A DNA stretch of 42,340 nucleotides, taken from IMG/VR virus record IMGVR_UViG_3300046463_000383, positions 1 through 42,340 of that record, one strand, 5' to 3'. Origin of the DNA: a virus. The translations under genes and the position numbers were made by a program. Shown here in pieces: positions 24,935 through 32,734 of the stretch (position 1 is its first letter; each line of letters starts with the position of its first letter). The notes beneath the pieces were generated by a model. The model saw nothing but the letters and a program-made list of their open reading frames with translations. It did no database searches and was not told the DNA's origin.

Positions 24935-26296
24935 ATGGCCGGCATTAACTATAGCACCTCGTTCTCTTCGGACGTTGAAGCCTTTATCGCCAACGAGACC
25001 CTGCCCCTCGCCCAGAGGATGCTGGTCTCGTTCCAGTTCGGTGATCCCCTCACCCTCCCGAAAGGACGCGGCGTCACCTACCAGGCCGCCCGATGGAACC
25101 GGGTGCCCCTGCCCTACGCGCCATTGAGCGAAGGCGTTCCTCCGGTCGGCGAGAGCATGACGGTGACGATGGTCTCGGCAACCGCGCTCCAGTGGGGTGA
25201 CAAGATCACCCTCACCGACGTGACCGAGATGACGATCAAACATCCCGTTTTCAATATCGCCAAGGAACTCTGCACCCTGGCGGTCGCCGAGACCCTCGAA
25301 CGCAACACCTTCAACAACCTGATGGGCGGCACCCAGATCAACTACGTCAACAGCCGTGGGGCAAGGGCCTCGCTTCTGGTCGGCGACGTCCTCAACCTGC
25401 ACGAGATCAACCGGGCCTTCGGCGCCCTTCAGACCGGCGGGGCCTGGATGTTCATGGGCCCGAACGAAACCGACGTGAAGCAGAAGGCCGACGCCGGGGG
25501 CGTAGCTGGCCAGCGCGCCTCGGACAATCCCGCGGGCATGCCGCACTACACCGCCATCATCCATACCCTGGCGGCCCAGGACCTTCGCGAGAACAGCACC
25601 TTCGTCCTCGCCGCCTCCTACAGCGACATCAACCGGCTCTACAACTATGAGATCGGGGAATTGGGCGGGGTCCGGTTCTGCACCTCCAACATGGTGCCGA
25701 CCTTCACCGGCTACGCGCAGTCCGCCGGAACCGGGGGAACGGCCGGCTCTCTCGCAGGCCCGACCTACTACATCATCGTCACCGGCCAGGACACTCAGAA
25801 CCAGTACGAGTCCTATATCATGTCGGTCTCGGCTGCGATCTCGGTCACCGGGCCGAATGGATCGATCTCGCTGACCACCCCCAACGTCTCTGGTTACACC
25901 TTCAACGTCTATGTCGGAACGACCACCTCTCCGGTGAATCTGGGCCTCTCGGCTTCTGGACCGACCCAGGGACCGCTCGTCGGCCAAGCCACCCAGCTTC
26001 CGGCCAACACCGCAGTCGTCATCACCGGCGTCGGCCTGGCTCAGGTTCCGCCGGCTTATCCCGGCAACACCACCGGCATCACCGTCTATCCCACCTACAT
26101 CTTCGGCCGCGGCGCCTATGGGCAAGTAATGCTCGATGAAATCAAGTACACTTACTTGGATAAAGCCGACAAGTCGGACAGCTTGAATCAGCTTCGTGTC
26201 GTCGGCTGGAAGGTGATGTACGGGACGATTCTCCTGAACCAGCTGTTCTTCATGCGGATAGAAAGTACGTCAGCCTTCGCCGCAACCTATGGCTAA
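24935..26296 (+). CDS. Major capsid protein, N4-gp56 family, with Ig-like insertion
   Basis: The 453-residue product matches the N4-gp56 capsid family: GVPPVGESMTVTMVSATALQ then WGDKITLTDVTEMTIKHPVF, NIAKELCTLAVAETLERNTF, the region MPHYTAIIHTLAAQDLREN, and YEIGELGGVRFCTSNMVPTF. After that comes an inserted beta-rich domain of about 274-370 (TYYIIVTGQDTQNQYESYIM, NVSGYTFNVYVGTT) that looks like an Ig or fibronectin-type fold and may be displayed on the capsid surface. The family fold then resumes with YPTYIFGRGAYGQVML. HK97-like; forms the icosahedral shell. GAGGT precedes the ATG. Confidence 0.88.
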   Translation: MAGINYSTSFSSDVEAFIANETLPLAQRMLVSFQFGDPLTLPKGRGVTYQAARWNRVPLPYAPLSEGVPPVGESMTVTMVSATALQWGDKITLTDVTEMTIKHPVFNIAKELCTLAVAETLERNTFNNLMGGTQINYVNSRGARASLLVGDVLNLHEINRAFGALQTGGAWMFMGPNETDVKQKADAGGVAGQRASDNPAGMPHYTAIIHTLAAQDLRENSTFVLAASYSDINRLYNYEIGELGGVRFCTSNMVPTFTGYAQSAGTGGTAGSLAGPTYYIIVTGQDTQNQYESYIMSVSAAISVTGPNGSISLTTPNVSGYTFNVYVGTTTSPVNLGLSASGPTQGPLVGQATQLPANTAVVITGVGLAQVPPAYPGNTTGITVYPTYIFGRGAYGQVMLDEIKYTYLDKADKSDSLNQLRVVGWKVMYGTILLNQLFFMRIESTSAFAATYG

Positions 26297-26498
26297 TCCT
26301 GACGGGCATCGACTCTTCAACAAGGAGGAGGTCCTCCAGTGCTGGGACAGGTTCAACGCCACCCAGCGGCGTGACCTCCTCAATTGTTGCTACGACGAAG
26401 AACGTCAGTGGATCAAGGAACACGATGAATGGCGGCGGGAACACGGGCAACCGCAGTCCCCGTCTATGTCGGGCAACTGGTTCAGAACGGATCGATAA
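26289..26498 (+). CDS. Hypothetical small protein
   Basis: The 69-residue product (MANPDGHRLFNKEEVLQCWD) is charged and helical, with RRDLLNCCYDEERQWIKEHD. It overlaps the end of the capsid gene by 8 bases and the start of the next gene by 70. No family recognised. Possibly a small head-completion protein, on position only. Confidence 0.55.
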   Translation: MANPDGHRLFNKEEVLQCWDRFNATQRRDLLNCCYDEERQWIKEHDEWRREHGQPQSPSMSGNWFRTDR

Positions 26499-27025
26499 CC
26501 ACTCCGGTTCAGTTCTTCGACGTTGGCTTGCCGAGTGGATATTCGAGGTTCAACTTCTACTTCACAGGGCTTACAGTGACGGCGGCGGGAATGAGCACAG
26601 GAGACAACATCGCCGCGGCGCTCCAGCTCAATGGCGGCTTCGTCTGCGATAACATCAACAACGACAGCTACTACGATATGAACACGGCCGCGACGGCCTC
26701 CCTGATGACCCTGACCCCGCCGCAAACCGACATTGCTCATGGCCCCGATTTTCGCGCAGTCGGCCTGATCGACATCTACCCCGGAGACGTCAATAACTGG
26801 CCGCTGCTCACCGTGACCTATTCGTGGGCGCAGCCAAGCGGTGGCGTCCTGGTCCTTCAGGGGCTGACCGGATGGATCGTCGATCCGGGCTCCACGACCG
26901 GCCCCGCCGGCCCCGCGCCCGCCACCATGCTAAGAGTGCTGCCGCTGGGTCTTGGAGACTGCAACCCCCCGACCTCCGGGGAAACGATCAACACCGGCGA
27001 CTGGCGGCTATACGCCTTCAATTGA
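26429..27025 (+). CDS. Putative capsid-associated or decoration protein
   Basis: The 198-residue product is beta-rich (VPVYVGQLVQNGSITTPVQF, SRFNFYFTGLTVTAAGMSTG, GVLVLQGLTGWIVDPGSTTG) with few charges, and has no signal peptide. Position directly after the capsid gene suggests a head decoration or head-tail joining protein. AAGGA lies about 10 bases before ATG 26429. It overlaps the preceding small gene by 70 bases. No family recognised. Confidence 0.6.
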   Translation: MAAGTRATAVPVYVGQLVQNGSITTPVQFFDVGLPSGYSRFNFYFTGLTVTAAGMSTGDNIAAALQLNGGFVCDNINNDSYYDMNTAATASLMTLTPPQTDIAHGPDFRAVGLIDIYPGDVNNWPLLTVTYSWAQPSGGVLVLQGLTGWIVDPGSTTGPAGPAPATMLRVLPLGLGDCNPPTSGETINTGDWRLYAFN

Positions 27026-27037
27026 AAGAATAGCAAG

Positions 27038-27373
27038 ATGGCCCTTCTCACCGCCGGAACATCACTAACCACCACCCTGAACGCCCTGGTCCAGAACACC
27101 GATCTGACCATCGCCGATGGCGCGCTGATAAGGGCAGCCATCCTGTGGGACGGCGCTTACGTCAACGCCGCCTGGACCCGCATCCAGGCAGGCGCAATCT
27201 ACCCCGGCGCCTATGAGTTCCAGGGAGGGAGCGGGCTTCTCCATGTTCCTCGCCGCGGAACCCTGAAGGTCCTTGAAGGCGATTATGTCGCCGTTGACCC
27301 CAATGGCTGGCCGATCCTGATCTCCGGCTGGTCGATCAACGGGTCAGGCGCAACCGGCTGGACGCATTCGTAA
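27038..27373 (+). CDS. Hypothetical virion-region protein
   Basis: The 111-residue product is beta-rich (LTIADGALIRAAILWDGAYV, LLHVPRRGTLKVLEGDYVAV, NGWPILISGWSINGSGATGW). It resembles small head-tail joining or decoration proteins in shape, but I recognise no family. The stop shares a base with the next ATG (TAATG). Confidence 0.6.
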   Translation: MALLTAGTSLTTTLNALVQNTDLTIADGALIRAAILWDGAYVNAAWTRIQAGAIYPGAYEFQGGSGLLHVPRRGTLKVLEGDYVAVDPNGWPILISGWSINGSGATGWTHS

Positions 27374-27894
27374 TGGCAAAGCAACACACCCACCCAAAAC
27401 TCAGCCGGGCAATCCAGCAACCGGTCCAGGCTGATCCTCCTGACCCGGTTCGCATCCCCGACTTCAGTCTTCTCGATGAGGAGACCAAGGACCGGCTGCG
27501 ACTCGATGCCGCAGCCAAGATCGACGCGCGCGAGATCGCCAGGGCCGAACAGGCGTTCCTCGAAGCCGAGATCGAACGTCTCGACAAGGAACGCCACCCC
27601 GAAGTCCACGAGCCGGAGGAGGACATCGACCTCAACGGCCTCGCCCTCTATGCCGACCGGATCACCATCAACGGCAAGGCCTATGTGTTCGGCCGCTCGT
27701 ACCGCGTCAAAAAGTCGCTGGCCGACGTGTTCCGGGAGATCATGCAGCGCTCCCGCCGGCACGAGGCCGAGATCCAGTCCGGCGACAATTACACCACCTT
27801 CTACAACAAGCTGCGCAACGGCGACTGGGCAAGTAAACAGTTCGGCGTCGGCAAGCAGATCAGCGTGGCCAGCGGAGCGAGGACAGGGTTTTGA
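27373..27894 (+). CDS. Hypothetical virion-region protein
   Basis: The 173-residue product has a proline-rich start, a charged coiled-coil region (LDEETKDRLRLDAAAKIDAR, RAEQAFLEAEIERLDKERHP) and a compact C-terminal domain (IDLNGLALYADRITINGKAY, FREIMQRSRRHEAEIQSGDN). It is coupled to both neighbours by overlapping stops and starts. Probably a head or neck accessory; no family recognised. Confidence 0.6.
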   Translation: MAKQHTHPKLSRAIQQPVQADPPDPVRIPDFSLLDEETKDRLRLDAAAKIDAREIARAEQAFLEAEIERLDKERHPEVHEPEEDIDLNGLALYADRITINGKAYVFGRSYRVKKSLADVFREIMQRSRRHEAEIQSGDNYTTFYNKLRNGDWASKQFGVGKQISVASGARTGF

Positions 27895-28385
27895 ACGAGC
27901 ATTCCAAGACGCCCCCTGACCAGATCCCCGCCATCCGTATTTCGATGAGCCAGCGCTTTGACGACTATCGCGCGCTGACCTTCGACACCCATGTCATGGC
28001 CGACTGCGACGAGCAGGAGATCAACGAGCGCCTCGACAAGCTGCGCAACGCCGCCGAACGGCAGAAGGCAATCTCCCATTTGCCGACCGCGAAAGGCATC
28101 CTCCAGGACAAGAAAGACGGGCTCAAGCAGGAATCCGAAAAACTGTTCCAGCTTGAGGCCGAGTCCGGCATTCTCCATAGCCGATGGGCGCAGGCGCATG
28201 AAGCCTCCGGCCGCCGCGGCGATATGAAGATGGGGCCGCAGCAAAAAGCAGACATGATGCGACTTGAGGGCCAGCTCGCCACTTCGAGGCAAAGCCTCGT
28301 CACCCTGCAAAAAGACATCGTCGTCCACGAACGGCTGATCGCCGACATGGAAGAACTCATTGGGAAAAGGTCTGAGGAGGAATGA
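27891..28385 (+). CDS. Hypothetical coiled-coil protein
   Basis: The 164-residue product is largely helical and charged (RLDKLRNAAERQKAISHLPT, QDKKDGLKQESEKLFQLEAE, LATSRQSLVTLQKDIVVHER). It starts with TTG at 27891, overlapping the preceding TGA; no ATG is better placed until MSQRF. It directly precedes the neck protein. Possibly an assembly chaperone; no family recognised. Confidence 0.6.
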   Translation: MNEHSKTPPDQIPAIRISMSQRFDDYRALTFDTHVMADCDEQEINERLDKLRNAAERQKAISHLPTAKGILQDKKDGLKQESEKLFQLEAESGILHSRWAQAHEASGRRGDMKMGPQQKADMMRLEGQLATSRQSLVTLQKDIVVHERLIADMEELIGKRSEEE

Positions 28386-29132
28386 GTGCCTCAGACCGCC
28401 CAGCAACTGGTCTCTGACTCCTGCCTGGAGGCCAAGACCCCCGGCTACCTCGCCTTTGCCGGACGCAAGCTCAATATGATCCTGGCGGAACTCTGCTCCT
28501 ATGACATCGATGTCACCAGGGGCGTGACCCAGTTCGTCTTCAACCCAGGCGTGGCCGATCCCCTGAGTGTGGGCTCGACAGGTTCAGGCCCATACACTCT
28601 CCCGACCGATTGGCTGCGCTCCAACCGCGGCGACGTGTTCTACATCATCTCGGGCGTCAAATATGAGATGTACCCAATCTCGATCTCGGAATGGGACGCT
28701 TTGGTCTCTCAGGGGGGGCTGAACGCCTACCCTGAAAAATTTGCTGTGGATAACTCTCCGCAAAATGTTCAGGGCGCTCCCCTCATGTACGTGTGGCCGC
28801 CGCCGTCCGGGGCGTTCCCGGTGACGGCCCGCTACTTCCGCCAGATGCCCGACATCACCGCTCCGGAGACCTCGGCGACCGTCCCGTGGTTCCCGAACCA
28901 GCTTTATCTCAATCGCCGGCTGACCGGCGAGATGATGCTCTATAGCGGCGACGATCGGGCCTCGAACTATCTCAACGGCTCCAAAGGCTCGTTCCTCGGC
29001 GCGTCCGAGATCCTCCGCCGCTGGCTTCAGACCCAGGGCGACGATCAGGTGGTCAAGACGGTGGAGTTGGACAGGAGACGGTTCGGACCAAGGTTCCGGG
29101 ACATACCCAACACCAAAAACATCGGGTGGTAA
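28386..29132 (+). CDS. Head-tail adaptor / tail tubular protein A-like
   Basis: The 248-residue product has the pattern of podovirus neck adaptors: an N-terminal helix (KTPGYLAFAGRKLNMILAEL), LPTDWLRSNRGDVFYIISGV, EMYPISISEWDALVSQGG, and LMYVWPPPSGAFPVTARYFR, with a C-terminal helical part WLQTQGDDQVVKTVEL. Such proteins form the ring that joins the portal to the tail tube (T7 gp11 or P22 gp4 role). It starts with GTG right after the previous stop. The next gene fits the partner tubular protein B. Confidence 0.7.
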   Translation: MPQTAQQLVSDSCLEAKTPGYLAFAGRKLNMILAELCSYDIDVTRGVTQFVFNPGVADPLSVGSTGSGPYTLPTDWLRSNRGDVFYIISGVKYEMYPISISEWDALVSQGGLNAYPEKFAVDNSPQNVQGAPLMYVWPPPSGAFPVTARYFRQMPDITAPETSATVPWFPNQLYLNRRLTGEMMLYSGDDRASNYLNGSKGSFLGASEILRRWLQTQGDDQVVKTVELDRRRFGPRFRDIPNTKNIGW

Positions 29133-32078
29133 ATGGGGACCACCCTTCGCCAGACACGGGTGGTCCGGTTCTCGCCGGCCGGGACATCGGATTCGCTTGA
29201 CGAGACCGATGAGTTCCCCGGCGCTTGCTCGGTTCTCACCAACCTGGTCCCCGATCCATCGACCAGGAACGTCTGGACCAATCGACCCGCTTCGGTGTTC
29301 GAGACCGACTTCCCCGGCTTCTCCTCTCCCGGCTACATCAGCGTCTTCAAGGTCATCGGCGATTTCGTCTACGGGATGATCGCCTCCAGCCGGAACCCCG
29401 GCTTTGACGAGCCGTTCGCATACGATCTCACCAACCACGCCTTCCTCACCGTCGAGAACGTCCTCTCAAGCAACGTCCCGACCTCTCCCCCGACCACCGG
29501 CGACTGGACCCCGCCGACAATGGACCTGATGGGGATCTACCTCGCCGTCACCCATCCAGGCTTCAACGGAACCCAGGCCGCCCCCGGCAACGGCTTCTTC
29601 GGCTGGTTCGACCTCTCCAACCTCGAACAGCCGATCTGGATTTCCGGCAACCTCCAGGTCAACGGCTCGATCCAAGCCGTCGATACCGGCTCCCGCGGGT
29701 CTGGCTATACCACCGGCAGCTATACCCTCCCCCTAAGCGGAGGAAGCGGAAGCGGCGCGACCGCGCTGATCGTCGTTGAAGCCGGGGAGGTCCGCAAGAT
29801 CTATATCCTGGACTGGGGCAAGGACTACCTCAACACTGACGTCCTCTCAGCCTCCATCCCCGGAGGCTCGGGGTTCACCCTCTTGGTCGATCAGGTCGCG
29901 CTCAATGGCGCCATCCAGATGATCACCCCGCCGTCCTGGGTGGTGCAATTCAACCAACGCCTGTGGTTCGGGATCAACTCGACCCCGTTCACCTCGTCGC
30001 CGGGGGATGTCAGGCTCTATGTTCCCTCCGTCATCTTCACCGACATCCTCGAACTTAACTGCACCAACGCCAACCAGGCCCTCACCTTCGGCAACAACCT
30101 CCCCCTGGTGGCGGGGCACGGACTCGGCCTCTCCAATCAGCTCGGCGGAATCATCCAGTCGCTGATGGTGTTCCAGGACAACACCAATATCGTCCAAGTC
30201 ACCGGAGACGCCGCCCTCAATACCCTCGCCATCAACTCGCTCAATGTCGCAATCGGGACGGTCTCCCCGCGGTCGATCTGCTCGAGCCCGATCGGCATCA
30301 TGTTCCTGGCCCAAGACGGGATCAGGGTCATCGGCTTCGACGCCAACGTCACCCCGCCGATAGGCCTCTCAGGAACCGGGGTGGTGTTTCCGTTCGAGAA
30401 CTCGCTCTACCCGACCCGCATCAACGCCTCCTGCAACGGCACAGTGTTCCGGGCCAGCTTGCAGCGGGCCGACGTGCCCAACAACCCCTGGCAGGAGTTC
30501 TGGTACGATCTGACGAAAAAGGTGTGGTCTGGTCCCCATACCTTCCCCTCGACGATGATCGATGTTTACGAGGGAAATTTCCTTATCCAACCGGAAGGAG
30601 TGAATGGGGAACTGTTCACCTCGACCGTAATTCCCAACGTCAACAGCATCTATCGCGAGAACGGCAACCCCCTTGCCTGGGTCGCCCAGACGGTTTGCCT
30701 CGCCAACAACCAGGAGCAGGGCGTCTCGGAGATTCAGGAGTTCACCATCAATGTCGGCATCGTGCCCGGAGCGAACCAGTTCCAGGTCGTCGTCATGGAC
30801 GCCAACGGCATCCCCCTGCCCTACGGGACGGTGATTAGGACCATCAATCCGACCCTGAATAATCCCGCTCCCTACTGGATCGGCCCTGCGGCGCTCTTTC
30901 CCTACCGGATCGATTTCCCCGGCCCGGTAATCTATGTCCGCACCATCATCAATCTCTCCGGTACTTCATGCGCCGGCTTCAGGATCGGCGATATTTATTT
31001 TCGCCGCCGCGCCCTGAACTATCTCGACAACGTCATCGACAACAATGCCTCGGCCAACCTGCCGTGCGTCGCCTCCGGGTTGGGTCCGCCTCCTCCTCCT
31101 CCCCCACCTCCCCCTCCCCCACCCCCTGGCTGCACCATGTATGTTCTCTCGGCCGGAACGACGACATTTACCGTCCCGGCGGATTGGAACAATTCCGACA
31201 ACATCGTTCTGGGTATTGGAGGCGGTGCCGGCGGGGGAGCTAGCTACGGCGGCGGCGCCGGGGCTTATGCCGTCTTAACGAATATCACTCTGACTCCAGG
31301 CGCGACCATTCCGATCATCATCGGCGCAGGTGGGGTTGGAGACAATGTGTTCGGCGCCTCATCGAGCGGTCGTACCGGCACGGCAACCAACTTTAACTCG
31401 GGCCAGCTCATCGCGGATTATGGCGGTCGAGGATTGCCGGGGACCAACAAAGGCGGTCAAGCCAGCAATTGCATACCCATGTCCGGCGCACACTCCGGCG
31501 GCGATAGCCAAATTGTCTTTAGCCTGGGTCAGGGCGGCAGCGGCGGCGGCGGCGCGGGCGGCCCGAATGGAAATGGCGCAGTAGGAGGAAACCCTGCAAC
31601 CGTCCAGGGGGGAAGCGGCGGTGGTGGATCCGATGGAGGCAGCGTCGGCGCCAACTCCTCCGGCAACGATGGAGCAGCAGGAGGAGCAAGCGTGACGAGC
31701 GTTGCCGGTGGAACCGGCGGACTCACAACCGGCCCGACTGCCGGAGGGGATGGGAGCCAGGGTTCAGGCGGCGGCGGCGCGGCCACGAACGCGGGCGGAG
31801 GGTTTAAGGGCGGCGCAGGATCTACGTCTCATGACTGGCTCATCTCGGGGATTTGGTATGGCGCAGGTTCCGGCGGCGGCGGCGGCGGCGGGGATGGAGT
31901 GAGTCCCGGCGTAGGCGGCGCAGGAGGAGGGGCAGGAGGCGGAGGTGGAGGAGGCGGCTATTCCATACCCGGAGGTGTCGCCGCCGCCGGTGGAGATGGA
32001 CGACCGGGACTCATCATCGTCATCAACTGTGCATCCGGCGTAAGTTCAGGTATCTTCGGCGTGACGACATTCGGTTGA
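29133..32078 (+). CDS. Tail tubular protein B-like fused to glycine-rich adhesin
   Basis: The 981-residue product has three parts. Residues 1-650 look like the tail tube/nozzle protein of podoviruses (VLTNLVPDPSTRNVWTNRPA, FNQRLWFGINSTPF, DGIRVIGFDANVTPPIGLSG, NPWQEFWYDLTKKVWSGPHT). Fourteen prolines in a row (652-665) form a rigid hinge. Residues 669-965 are a glycine-rich domain that opens TMYVLSAGTTTFTVPADWNN and then has many GGGGG runs, ending GRPGLIIVIN. Such domains act as receptor-binding tips in phage adhesins (polyglycine sandwich type). The fusion suggests that the adhesin sits at the tail nozzle. Four bases after the stop region the next fibre gene begins. Confidence 0.75.
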   Translation: MGTTLRQTRVVRFSPAGTSDSLDETDEFPGACSVLTNLVPDPSTRNVWTNRPASVFETDFPGFSSPGYISVFKVIGDFVYGMIASSRNPGFDEPFAYDLTNHAFLTVENVLSSNVPTSPPTTGDWTPPTMDLMGIYLAVTHPGFNGTQAAPGNGFFGWFDLSNLEQPIWISGNLQVNGSIQAVDTGSRGSGYTTGSYTLPLSGGSGSGATALIVVEAGEVRKIYILDWGKDYLNTDVLSASIPGGSGFTLLVDQVALNGAIQMITPPSWVVQFNQRLWFGINSTPFTSSPGDVRLYVPSVIFTDILELNCTNANQALTFGNNLPLVAGHGLGLSNQLGGIIQSLMVFQDNTNIVQVTGDAALNTLAINSLNVAIGTVSPRSICSSPIGIMFLAQDGIRVIGFDANVTPPIGLSGTGVVFPFENSLYPTRINASCNGTVFRASLQRADVPNNPWQEFWYDLTKKVWSGPHTFPSTMIDVYEGNFLIQPEGVNGELFTSTVIPNVNSIYRENGNPLAWVAQTVCLANNQEQGVSEIQEFTINVGIVPGANQFQVVVMDANGIPLPYGTVIRTINPTLNNPAPYWIGPAALFPYRIDFPGPVIYVRTIINLSGTSCAGFRIGDIYFRRRALNYLDNVIDNNASANLPCVASGLGPPPPPPPPPPPPPPGCTMYVLSAGTTTFTVPADWNNSDNIVLGIGGGAGGGASYGGGAGAYAVLTNITLTPGATIPIIIGAGGVGDNVFGASSSGRTGTATNFNSGQLIADYGGRGLPGTNKGGQASNCIPMSGAHSGGDSQIVFSLGQGGSGGGGAGGPNGNGAVGGNPATVQGGSGGGGSDGGSVGANSSGNDGAAGGASVTSVAGGTGGLTTGPTAGGDGSQGSGGGGAATNAGGGFKGGAGSTSHDWLISGIWYGAGSGGGGGGGDGVSPGVGGAGGGAGGGGGGGGYSIPGGVAAAGGDGRPGLIIVINCASGVSSGIFGVTTFG

Positions 32079-32088
32079 GGCAAGAACA

Positions 32089-32673
32089 ATGACGCTCCCC
32101 GCTCTGCCCTATAGTTTTTCAGACGGCGGGACCATTTACGCCTCGCAGATGAATGCCAACAATACCCAGATCGTCGCCGACGCGGCGGCGGGCGGCGCCA
32201 ATGCCGACATCACGTCGCTCGTCGGAACCGGGGGAGGGGTCGAGCAACACGGCGTCGTCACCAACTCCAACGCGGCCGCGGGCTATGTAGGGCAATATAT
32301 CGAGTCCGACGTTCCGACCGGAAGCGCCGTCACCCTGACCAGCAGCGGAACCACCTACGATATCACCCATGTCTCCCTCACCGCAGGCGACTGGGATGTG
32401 TCCGGGGTCGTCCTGTCCAAGCCGGACGGGGGAACGACCACGAGCTGCTTCAGCGTTTGGACCTCCATCACCACCGCTGATTCGAGTCCCGACGAGACCG
32501 ATGGTCTCACCAATTATAGCTCGACCGGAACGGGGGTTCAGACCGGAGGCACGACAGGCACGGTGAGATATTCCCTAGCCTCCACCACCAGTGTCTACCT
32601 GTCATGCGTTGCGACGTTCGCCTCAAGCACGATGTCGGCGTTCGGTCTCATCCGCGCACGACGAGTCCGGTGA
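32089..32673 (+). CDS. Tail fibre-like protein
   Basis: The 194-residue product starts with a short attachment-like region (GGTIYASQMNANNTQIVADA), then the pattern GYVGQYIESDVPTGSAVTLT, YDITHVSLTAGDWDVSGVVL, which I recognise from many phage tail proteins, and ends with a beta strand SAFGLIRARRVR. It is probably a fibre or a fibre-tip subunit. It follows the tail hub gene with a short spacer. Confidence 0.7.
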   Translation: MTLPALPYSFSDGGTIYASQMNANNTQIVADAAAGGANADITSLVGTGGGVEQHGVVTNSNAAAGYVGQYIESDVPTGSAVTLTSSGTTYDITHVSLTAGDWDVSGVVLSKPDGGTTTSCFSVWTSITTADSSPDETDGLTNYSSTGTGVQTGGTTGTVRYSLASTTSVYLSCVATFASSTMSAFGLIRARRVR

Positions 32674-32734
32674 CGCCATTGCGTATCTTCCAGTTTAGTT
32701 GTACGAATAAACCAACACACGCAAGGGTTGAACA

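Noticed and set aside
24698-26125. 475-codon open frame on the minus strand opposite the capsid gene
   Set aside because: Long antisense frames are common in GC-rich DNA; it is an Asp/Gly/Arg/Val-rich shadow of the scaffold and capsid genes, with no ribosome site.
31200-32000. Repeated GGC/GGA-rich sequence as a CRISPR array or DNA repeat region
   Set aside because: It is the coding sequence of the glycine-rich adhesin domain; no regular repeat-spacer structure.
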